Assembly: GCF_041146795.1 (NCBI RefSeq)
Contig: NC_135184.1
Span: 2,443,967-2,507,966 of the forward strand
Length of the DNA: 64,000 bases
Direction of reading: 5' to 3'
From: Maylandia zebra
Taxonomy: Eukaryota; Chordata; Actinopteri; Cichliformes; Cichlidae
In this document: in pieces, positions 55,450 through 64,000 of the stretch
Position numbering within the stretch: the first letter of the stretch is position 1
How the letters are laid out: each line of letters starts with the position of its first letter
The notes under the pieces: model-generated
The model's database searches: none
The model's input: the letters and a program-made list of their open reading frames with translations, nothing else
Told to the model about the DNA's origin: nothing
Position numbers and translations under genes: made by a program

Positions 55450-56330
55450 CTTTTTTTTTGCTGCCGCTGGTTCAGTGAATTTTTGTCAGTTTGTTAGTCA
55501 ATTTGTTTTACTTTTATTATAAGTTTTCAGTTGCTGACGACTATTTGAATCGAGTATCTAAGGCGCAATCAAGTATCTAAGGCGCAACTCTGCTTTGACT
55601 TGTTTTCGCAATATTTGCGGGCTTCTATTGCTTGCGCTGCAGCTGTCAGCTGGTTGTTCGGTTCCTCTATTTGTGTTCAGTGCTCGGCCCTGATTAAGAT
55701 GTGGATCCACAGGGTGTTGGTGTGGCTCGTGCTCACCTGGGTTGTTTTATCCATCATTCATCACCCAACGACAGCTCTTCTCCAGTACTCTGCTAAGGAT
55801 CTTTTGTGGCTCCGTTTTTGCCTGGCTGTCTCTCCACCTGTGGCTCTATACTTCTACCCGGACATCGCCTTCAAGCCCCGCCGCAGGTATATCCACCGAG
55901 GGTTTCGGCAGAATTTCAACATCAGTGACACTAACTCAATATTTTCCATCTGGTCAAAAACTCGTCGTCCTCCCCGCAAGACTGACCGGGCTGTCGACCA
56001 CAATGTGCTGGCCCACCTGGCTTGATCAACTAAGCCTACTGTCAGGCATGGTAACTCCAGCATCAACTTCGGTCTATTAAACATCCGCTCTCTCACTGGT
56101 TAGGGAAATCTCGTCCATGATCTCCTCTGTGATCGTAAGTTGGACTTTCTTTGCTTGACTGAAACATGGCAACAGCCCAATGACTTTGTTTCTCTCAATG
56201 ACTCCACTCCATCTGAGTTTGTTTACACCTGTCAACCTCGCATCTCCGGGAGGGGCGGAGGTCTCGCGATAATTCACTGAAAGCACTTGAAAGTTCTCCC
56301 TGTATCTGCCTCTCCCTCCCATTCATTTGA

Positions 56331-57666
56331 ATACATCCCACTACAGCTCCCAGTATCATTAGAAGACATAGCATACATTTTCACTGCTATGCAGATGACA
56401 CCCAGCTCTATCTGTCCATGAAGCCAGATAACACACACTAATTAGTTAAACTGCAGGAATGTCTTAAAGACATAAAGACCCGGATGGCCGCTAACTTTCT
56501 GCTTCTTAATTCAGATCAAACTGAGGTTATTGTACTCGGCCCTGAAAAGCTTAGAAATATGGTATCTAACCAGATTCTTACTCTGGATGGCATTACCTTG
56601 GCCTCCAGTAACGCTGTGAGGAACCTTGGAGTCATTTTTGACCAGGACATGTCCTTCAACACACATATTAAACAAATATGTAAGACTGCGTTCTTCCATT
56701 TGTGCAACATCTCTAAAGTTAGAAATATCCTGTCTCAGAGTGAAGCTGAAAAACTAGTTCATGCATTTATTACTTCCAGGCTGGACGACTGTAATTCATT
56801 ATTATCAGGATGTCCTAAAAACTCGCTGAAAAGCCTTCAGCTAATCCAAAATGCTGCAGCAAGAGTCCTGACAGGGACTAGAAAGAGAGAGCAGATTTCT
56901 CCTGTATTGGCTTCCCTTCATTGTCTTCCTGTTAAATCCAGAATTGAATTCAAAATCCTGCTCCTCACATACAAGGTCTTAAATAATCAGGCCCCATCTT
57001 ATCTTAATGACCTTGTAGTACCATATCACCCTATTAGAGCACTTCGCTCTCGCTCTGCAGGCCTACTTGTTGTTCCTAGAGTATTTAAAAGTAGAATGGG
57101 AGGCAGAGCCTTCAGTTTTCAGGCCCCTCTTCTGTGGAACCAGCTTCCAGTTTGGATTCAGGAGACAGACACTATCTCTACTTTCAAGATTCAAACTTTG
57201 CTTTTTGCTAAAGCATATAGTTAGGGCTGGACCAGGTGACCCTGAATCCTCCCTTAGTTATGCTGCAATAGACGTAGGCTGCCGGGGGATTCCCATGATG
57301 CATTGAGTTTTTCCTTTCCAGTCACCTTTCTCACTCACTATGTATTAACAGACCTCTCTGCACTGAATCATATCTGTTATTAACCTCTGTCTCTCTTCCA
57401 CAGCATGTCTTTTATCCTGTCTTCCTTCTCTCACCCCAACCGGTCGCAGCAGATGGCCCCGCCCCTCCCTGACCCTGGTTCTGCCGGAGGTTTCTTCCTG
57501 TTAAAAGGGAGTTTTTCCTTCCCACTGTCACCAAAGTGCTGCTCATAGGGGGTCATATGATTGTTGGGCTTTTCTCTGTATCTACTGTACAATATAAAGC
57601 GCCTTGAGGCGACTTTTGTTGTGATTTGGCGCTATATAAATAAAATTGAATTGAATTGAATTGAAT
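56331..57666 (+). mobile_element. Nested 5'-truncated L2
   Basis: Starts just before the RT active site ([11 protein letters not shown], 56385 on) and ends with the L2-type 3' UTR (AAAGCGCCTTGAGGCGAC, GGCGCTATATAAATAAAA) and a TTGAA repeat tail (about 57645-57666). It interrupts the endonuclease of the outer L2. 5' truncation is usual for target-primed insertion. Confidence 0.88.
56484..57224 (+). pseudogene. Nested L2, RT C-terminal region
   Basis: Open frame of 246 codons covering the end of RT and the L2 C-terminal part: LLLNSDQTEVIVLGP, NLGVIFDQDMSFNTHIK, SRLDDCNSLLSGCP, LLWNQLPVWIQETDTISTFK. It lacks the endonuclease and most of RT and cannot act alone. The listed Met is internal to the original protein. 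Confidence 0.85.
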
Positions 57667-58317
57667 CTACCCCCACCATCATATGTACTGTTTTTTCAGC
57701 CAGCTAAGCCAAATAAGGAGTTTTTAAATGAATTTTCTGCTCTGCTCACTCATTTCTCTGTACTTTCTCCAAATCTAATAATTGTTGGTGACTTTAATAT
57801 TCATATGGACAATGATAAAATCCCTCTTTCCAGAGATTTTACCTCCTGCCTGGAAGGTTTTGGGCTTCTACAGTACATAAAATCCCCTACCCATTCTAAA
57901 GGTCATATCCTGGATTTGGTCTGTAGTTCTGGCATTACCCCCACCCATTGTAAAGCCACATTGTTTCCCCAGTCTGATCAAGTGTTTATTTCTTTTAATG
58001 CAAACATAACGCTTCCAAAACCTGTATCTCTCATAATATCACTTTTAGGAAAATTAGTAATATTAACCTGTTTTAAGCTGTTTTTTCATCTGCCGTCCAC
58101 GACCTTCCATCTATTCACAGCTCCTCAACCCCTCATGAACTCGTTTGCCATTATAATGTCAACCTTCATAACCTTCTTAACATATTTGCTCCCCTTAAAC
58201 ATAGAACTGTCTCATTTTCCCGTTCAGCTCCATGGTTTACCTCCGACCTGCGTCATCTTAAAGCTAAAGGACGCCACTCGAACGTCTATTCAAGAAAACC
58301 GGACTTACTGTACATAA
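57661..58317 (+). pseudogene. Outer L2, endonuclease C-terminal region
   Basis: Open frame with the end of an apurinic-type endonuclease domain: LIIVGDFNIHMDND, GLLQYIKSPTHSKGHILDLV and the D-Q-V region SDQVFISFNANI (usually SDH). After about residue 120 the frame degrades. The start is set by the nested insertion. Confidence 0.8.
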
Positions 58318-58432
58318 AGAAGTGTACGACGATCATGTTTTGTTCTATAAGGACTGCATTGCCTCAGCCAAATCTGCTTACTAGTCTGGTTTAATTAGTT
58401 CTAATGAAGGTAACTCCAGGTCTCTCTTTTCA

Positions 58433-59119
58433 TTGTTCAGTAAAATTACAAAACCTCCAGACTCATTCCCCTCCCACATGTATTCTGTTGATTTTTGCAA
58501 TTCTCTTATCTCTTTTTTCACTTGTAAAATTTCAGATATCCACCGTCAACTTAACTCTTTAGGAGCTCCTGACTTTGAAGTAGACTTCCTGTTTCCCCCA
58601 CTGTCTTCCTGTCAGTTATTTTCAAGCTTTACTCTTCCCTCCATAACTGACGTATCTAATCTTATAAAAAAATCTAAGTCATCCACCTGTCAACTTGACC
58701 CTCTCCCTACTGTGTTAGTTAAAGCCTGTCTTCCCTCGTTAGCACCAACCAGTATTATTCATTCCTCCCTGAACACTGGAATTGTTCCTGAAGCACTGAA
58801 AAAGGCTTCTGTTATCCCAATTCTCAAAAAGCCTGGTGCAGACCCCAATAACTTTGATAATCTTCGCCCTATATCAAATCTCCCCTTTATTTCAAAAATT
58901 CTTGAAAAAGTTGTCACCGCCCAGCTTCATTTACATCTCAATGACCATAATCTCTATGAACAATTTCAATCTGGTTTCCGCCCCAATCATAGCACAGAAA
59001 CTGCTTTGTTAAGGATTACCAATGACCTTCTGATGGCAGCTGATTCTGGCCTCCTATCCATCCTCATCCTTCTTGATCTACGGCGGCGTTTGATACCATT
59101 TCTCACAATATTCTCCTGA
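58433..59119 (+). pseudogene. Outer L2, RT N-terminal region
   Basis: Open frame with early RT motifs: KKSKSSTCQLDPLPT, ALKKASVIPILKKPGADP, LRPISNLPFISKILEKV and FQSGFRPNHSTETALL. It is lost at LLDLRRRL, where a deletion of an expected Ser-Ala region (normally DLSAAFDT) shifts the frame. Confidence 0.85.
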
Positions 59120-59244
59120 ACCGGTGAGCTTCGATTGGCATTAGTCATACCCCGCTTACCTGGTTTACCTCCTATCTCTCAGACCGCACTCAGTTTATCC
59201 AACTTAAATCCCATTCTTCAACTCTCTATCCTGTTTCTGCTGGT

Positions 59245-60192
59245 GTGCCCCAGGGTTCAATATTAGGGCCTCTTTTATTCATTACTTACATGCTCCCTCT
59301 TGGTCATATATTCCAAAAATATAATATAAATTTTCACTGTTATGTCGATGACACCCAGCTCTACATTTCTTCTAAACCCAATTCATCCCTCCCACCTACC
59401 TCCCTCTCAAACTGTCTTATTGAGATTAGATCCTGGTTCTCCTCCAATTTCCTCAAACTCAACTGTAATAAAACTGAAGTTTTACTTGTTGGTTCACCAT
59501 CTGTCTTAACCAAATCCCACAGTTTTTCCATTAACATTGAAAATTCTCCTACACTTCCCTCCCCTCAGGTTAAGAGTTTGGGTGTCATACTTGATAATAC
59601 TCTTTCATTCCAGTCTCACATTAATTACATAACCCGGTCTGCATACTTAATACGTACGTATATTAATATTAACCGACTCCGCCCCTTCCTTACTCCCCAT
59701 GCTGCTGCCATCCTTGTCCAAGGTTTTATTACGTCCCGTATTGATTACTGTAATTCCCTCTTATTTGGTCTCCCTAAAAGGTCCCTTCATAAACTCCAAC
59801 TCCTTCAAAATTCTGCAGCTCGGGTCATAACTCGTACTCCGTTAAGAGCTCATATTACCCCAGTTCTTCAGCAGCTTCACTGGTTGCCCGTAGAAGCCAG
59901 GATAAACTTTAAAATCTTACTTCTTACATACAAGTGTATCCATAAATCTGCTCCTTCATATTTGTGTGACCTGCTCCATATCACCACTGTTTCCCGCCCT
60001 CTCAGATCCTCATCTGCTATTCATCTTACTGTTCCATCCCCACGTCTCATCACTATGGGGAACAGAGCTTTCAGTCGCTCTGCTCCTCGGCTCTGGAACT
60101 CTCTTCCTCCTGCACTAAGAAATATTGACTCCCTTTCCGTATTTAAGTCACAGCTCAAAACACGTCTGTTTAAACTGGTTTATTCGCTTTAA
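59245..60192 (+). pseudogene. Outer L2, RT active site to C-terminus
   Basis: Open frame of 315 codons from [11 protein letters not shown] through the active site [11 protein letters not shown] (about 59338-59370) to the C-terminal [19 protein letters not shown] and stop at 60192. The corresponding part of the window-start copy (1-524) is nearly identical. Confidence 0.88.
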
Positions 60193-60345
60193 TGCTGATT
60201 TCACCTGTTGTCAAGCTCTGTTTTGTAATTTTAACTTATTTTATGTATTTTACTTTTCCTTTTATTAATTTTGTTCTTTGTAAGGTGACCTTGGGTTTCT
60301 GAAAGGAGCCCCAAATAAAATGCATTGTTATTATTATAATTTATA

Positions 60346-61243
60346 TTTACATAACAGACCTGGCATCACGTCCGTGAAACTGAAAATTCCCCTTTTCTGC
60401 TCCTGTACATAAAATTAAAAAAATCAATGCAAGCACTTCCACCTGATTTTAAACTTAATCATGAAACATAACCTGCAACTCAACTTTCACTGTTTCTTCT
60501 TTCAGATGCAGGCTCAGTGCTTGAGAGCAAAAATTAGATTTAAAAACTTTATTCAGTCTCATTCTACATACAAACCTCATATCAAGACGTCAGCAAGTAC
60601 AGTGCAGCAGAAGTATCCTGTTTTAGGATCAGATATTAATGCTTGTAGAACAATAAAATTGGTGTAAAATAGTTTACTGCCAACAGAAAAAAATATAAAA
60701 TCAGAGAGATTAATAATAACTCAGTATAAAATCCAGATTGGTGTAAAAAACACAGCAAGTGCAGAAAAGATGAGAGAAGGAGAAATGTTCAGTGCATCAT
60801 GGGAATCCCTCAGCAGCCTAAGCCTATAGCAGCATAACAGAGGGAGGATTCAGGGTCACCTGATCCAGTCCTGACTATATGCTTTAGCAAAAAGGATGAT
60901 GTCATCCTGTATTGAGTGTAGACACAGCCAAATATTTAATGCTGACACAAAGCTGACTGACTGCCATTAATAACTACATTTTAAGCAGACTAAACAGAAG
61001 CCTTTAAATTCCAGTTGCATTATACATGTCAGGTGTTTCATTCCAGACCTCAAATGTTGACCTAGATCAAAAATTCAGAATCAACTGAATCAGTTAATGA
61101 AGAATCCATGTGCATTAAAGAAAAGAGAAGAAGAGACAGTCATGTTGATATGAACATTAGAGAAACACATCATGGAGCTGAAATATGATCCTGCTTCCTC
61201 ATTTGGACTCATTCACCTCAGCTGACACGTTCAACAGCAGACA
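60346..61243. other. J4 upstream flank (type alpha)
   Basis: Nearly identical to 673-1575. No gene seen. Confidence 0.6.
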
Positions 61244-61271
61244 GGTTTTTGTAGCAGTCTGTCTCACTGTG
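61244..61271 (+). other. 12-RSS of TRGJ4
   Basis: Nonamer GGTTTTTGT (61244-61252), 12-bp spacer, heptamer CACTGTG (61265-61271). Confidence 0.95.
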
Positions 61272-61311
61272 GGATACATCTTTGGCTCTGGAACTAAACT
61301 CTATGTAACAG
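61272..61311 (+). CDS. trgj: TCR gamma J segment 4
   Basis: Identical in sequence to J1 (GYIFGSGTKLYVT plus one base), with the same donor. It splices to C4 at 62675 and is the nearest J downstream of V4 (11.6 kb). Confidence 0.93.
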
Positions 61312-62674
61312 GTAAGAACAAAGAATTTTCCTTCAGTTGTTTTATTGTAGAAGCTGAAAATGTGTTTAAAGTCAGTTTGTGCTGCTTCAGGCTTTACATG
61401 TTAGTTTTTCATCATTAGTAGAGAATTCATCTGCAGCCATTGTTACATAAGAAAAGCTCAATAATCTCTGAAAACATGTTGAAATCTCACCGAACAACTA
61501 AAGTTATTCTTTATTTCTGCAAATATTAGTGATGTTACAAATATTTAGGATTTGATCCTCTCAGTGATTCTGCTGGTTTTTAACACAAGATCATATTTGA
61601 TGTTAAAATTAAATTAATATAGATTAACAACAAATATGGTTTCAGGAAATATTTGCTTTATGTTGAGGAACAAATATTTTTTAATAGTCAAACATTCATC
61701 TATCTACTTCAAAAATGTTTTCTGGTAAAAATAAATAAAAGTATAAAAACAGATACTGATTAGAAAACTCAGAAATGATATGACAGATAAATTTAGGATG
61801 AATTTGACATCGTTAAACTCTGATATTTATTTCTGAGATGAAGTCGTGTGTGTGGATTTGTACGTGACAATAAAAAGTTAATAATACTTAAATTTTCTAA
61901 AATACTTTTCAAGACAAATTTTTATTAATTATATTTTTTCAAATAATTTGTATTTTATGACTAAAAATATCTTGAAGTATATTTCATATTATTGAAAACG
62001 TTTTATTCAACATTTCAGTTTTAGTGTTTTAAAATATTTGCTACAGTTTTTTATATGAATAAAAACATAAATTAAAATAATCACTGCGTTACTTTTCCAA
62101 TTTTTACACAAAAATATTTAAGAATAAATTAGTCTGAAAGACAAATATGGTCTTTATGGTAAAATATATCAAAGACAAGAAGAATGGAAATTTTATCTGC
62201 TGAACTGAATTTTGTGAAATTATATTTAATTTTATTAATAGTACAAAACAATATCAAAAAAGATGAATTTATTTTTGGACAGAAGAGGATCTCTGTTAGA
62301 ACTCGTGTCTAAGGACTAATAAGAAAAATACATTTTCACTTGTATAAAGACAAATGTAAATATTTTAAAATTGGACTGAACTAAATTTCTATAAAACAAT
62401 AAAAAGCAAACACATGACGAATTAAACTGAATTTAATTTTAATATTAAAATCATGCTGAGTGTTCCTCATGTGAGCCATGATGACATGAGGTGATGACTG
62501 TGTTTGATATGAAGCTGAATCCAGTGTATGTAGTGAACTTTGTGCTGATGAGTAGTTTAGTGATCAGAGTCCATGTAGTTTCCAGGATCAGACTGAATGC
62601 AGTGCAGTGCTGGAAGCTGCTGCTGACTGTGTGAATGTGTGTCTGTGCTGCTTGTTGCTGCTGTCAAACTTCAG
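61312..62674 (+). other. J4-C4 intron
   Basis: AT-rich intron closest to the J1-C1 intron; no insertion or gene seen. Confidence 0.75.
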
Positions 62675-63283
62675 ATGAGCAGGTAGTGAAGCCCGTGGTG
62701 AGCGTGTACCCAGCAGCATCCAGAGCCCACCTGGAGGGGAACAGCTCCCTGCTGTGTGTGGCCTCAGCCATGTTTCCTCCTCTGGTCCAGTTCTCCTGGA
62801 AAAGACAGAAGAAGAACGGCGGAGAAGCGGAGGAGCTGCCCCCTGCTGAGGGAGAGCAGCTGGAGCTCAGAGAGGCGGGACGCACCATTGCCATCAGGAT
62901 GGTTGATCGTGATGTTTGTGACACATACATGTACAGCTGCTGGGTGAAGCACGAGGGGGGCACAGTGGAGGCCCAAACACAACAAGGTAATGAAGGCTTG
63001 GTGACTGTGTTCAGCAGTGATTCAGCTTCATGTGGAGATGCTGTCAAAGAGAGCAGAGCAGCAGAGGACTGACATTTCTCACTGCAGCTCCAAACATTTG
63101 ACTCCTTTTCTTTATCCACCCACAGATTATCTTCCTTCTCTTCCTTCTATACACGAGGTGAAGCTGCTCTGCCTGCTGTACACAGTGCTGATAGTGAAGA
63201 GTCTGGTGTACTGCTGTGGACTCTCTCTGCTGATGATGCTCACAAACAAGGGAGCGTCCACCAACTGCACACATGCTGACTGA
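62675..63283 (+). CDS. trgc: TCR gamma constant gene C4, short-stalk isotype
   Basis: Exon 1 (62675-62986) encodes the same Ig domain as C1 except for a cluster of changes at residues 79-86 (RDVCDTYM against GSHSDTYK, adding a Cys at 82) and Gln for Arg at 101. The connecting-peptide exon is missing. Intron 1 ends at a different acceptor (TTTATCCACCCACAG). Exon 2 (63126-63283) reads in frame as a stalk YLPSLPSIHE with no Cys, directly followed by the usual membrane span (VKLLCLLYTVLIVKSLVYCC) and tail. So both stalk cysteines of C1-C3 are absent. The frame is exact over 51 codons to the stop, so this looks like a working isotype. Splicing is predicted, not shown. Confidence 0.88.
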
Positions 63284-63653
63284 CTGTTTCCTGCTCGCCT
63301 TTTCTCACCATCAGATTTCCTCCAGTCAGCAGTCAGAAATGTAAATTAACTTCTGGTTGGTTCAATGTTTCATTACTGAGCATTTGACCTTTTCTCATTT
63401 AATCATCTTAAACTGTGTAACATAAATTTACAGATAAACATGTTTGATGTGTTTGTAAAAGTGTAGATTCTTTATGTGAAGATTTCTTTTGTACATCTCT
63501 GCAGAAAAACTGATGCATTCAGATCCCACCATAACAAAATAACAGTGTAGTTATTTGTCTGAAGTAAAAATAAAGATTGTGATTTTAAGAATGCATTTCT
63601 CATTTCTTCTGTGATACATAACCTGTGTGACTGCAGCATTCACAGATCATAAA
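63284..63653 (+). other. C4 3' UTR and flank
   Basis: Matches the C1 3' region for about 30 bases, then becomes unrelated to the other clusters. A polyadenylation signal AATAAA lies at 63569-63574. Confidence 0.6.
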
Positions 63654-63812
63654 CTTGCTCTCCTGCAGCAGACGGGCTGTGTGGGTTTCTGCTCTGCAGC
63701 CTCCACACCGTTAGCTGTGGCTTTCACTTTAATAACACAACGACAGTTACAAGCATGAACTCTGCTTCAAGTTGTTCAGGAAGCATCTGTGTTCATGTGT
63801 GTGAGAGAAACA
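63654..63812. promoter_or_regulatory. Conserved block downstream of C4, candidate TRG enhancer
   Basis: Fourth copy of the block, with the same Myb-type CCGTTA (63708-63713), adjoining TGTGG (63716-63720) and second CAGTTA (about 63744-63749). Here the sequence before and after is different from the other three clusters, while the first about 120 bases of the block stay nearly unchanged. This is the main argument for function. Confidence 0.55.
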
Positions 63813-64000
63813 AAGTGTGAACTCAGAGCTGTTACACAGTTGATGTTTAGTACGATCACAAAAGACAAATACAAGATGAAGTCTGAACATTAAATCCCAC
63901 AGAACTCAAGTTGAACCGTTATGATTTAAAAACACTGAAAAAGGGAATAAATTAAGACAAGATTTGTAAAAACAATTTCACAAAACACCATCAGTTCAGA
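63813..64000. other. Sequence downstream of cluster 4
   Basis: No resemblance to the C-V intergenic region of the other clusters and no gene seen before the window ends. It may mark the 3' border of the cassette array. Confidence 0.4.

Larger units (their letters stand above)
55450..60345 (+). mobile_element. L2-type LINE (outer element), interrupted
   Basis: L2-clade LINE; the 5' border is approximate. A 5' reading frame (55600-56025) leads into the endonuclease N-terminus (LLNIRSLTG, then KLDFLCLTETWQQPNDF near 56140-56180). This breaks off at about 56330 where another L2 is inserted, and resumes at about 57667 (NEFSALLTHFS, IIVGDFNIHMDN). RT and the C-terminal part follow, then a 3' UTR ending near 60345. 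Several frameshifts and stops make it non-functional. Its last 670 bases are duplicated at 1-672. Confidence 0.82.

Noticed and set aside
1..64000. CRISPR arrays, bacterial operons or conventional tRNA/rRNA genes
   Set aside because: None seen. The only spaced repeats are the 34-bp minisatellites, which lack variable spacers, and the only tRNA-like parts are SINE heads.

Overview
The window is a stretch of teleost fish genome, very probably from an African cichlid. It carries part of a T-cell receptor gamma (TRG) locus built from tandem V-J-C cassettes on the + strand. The cichlid assignment rests on two SINE copies that match the African cichlid (AFC) family as I remember it (54481-54772; a fragment split around 8055-9241), plus fish-type L2, Penelope, gypsy and hAT elements. 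The species cannot be fixed from sequence alone.

The immune genes run in the order J1-C1 (1.6-4.0 kb), V2 (6.6 kb), J2-C2 (20.4-22.9 kb), V3 (25.4 kb), J3-C3 (43.4-46.3 kb), V4 (48.9 kb), J4-C4 (61.3-63.3 kb). The V of cluster 1 lies outside the window. Each V has a split leader, one V exon and a 22/23-type RSS. Each J has a 12-type RSS, an FGSGTKL core and a phase-1 donor. Each C has an Ig domain exon joining J in phase. C1-C3 then have a cysteine-containing connecting-peptide exon and a transmembrane exon with a membrane lysine (VLIVKSLVY), the hallmark of a TCR gamma chain. C4 lacks the connecting exon and splices to a different membrane exon with a short cysteine-free stalk. A roughly 160-bp non-coding block with Myb- and RUNX-type sites lies about 400 bp downstream of every C gene and is conserved even beside C4, whose surroundings differ; it is the best candidate enhancer. 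All three V promoters share a GATA/RUNX cluster.

The intervals between V and J (13.3, 17.5 and 11.6 kb) are filled with nested mobile elements. V2-J2 holds an AFC SINE cut by a hAT element, a pogo/Tigger-like element cut by a probable solo LTR, a second hAT copy carrying a gypsy element with very short LTRs, and a Penelope-like fragment with a GIY-YIG domain. V3-J3 holds an RTE-like fragment, an unidentified GC-rich block, and a degraded Ty3-type element with integrase ahead of reverse transcriptase (Gmr1-like order), itself interrupted by a long-terminal-repeat-like insertion. V4-J4 holds a solo LTR, the second AFC SINE and an L2 LINE with another L2 nested inside. All retroelement coding regions are broken by frameshifts, deletions or insertions.

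The first about 4.6 kb closely repeats the last about 4.3 kb (same L2 tail, same J, same J-C intron type), so the J1 and J4 cassettes are sister duplicates, and J2 and J3 form a second pair with a different upstream flank.
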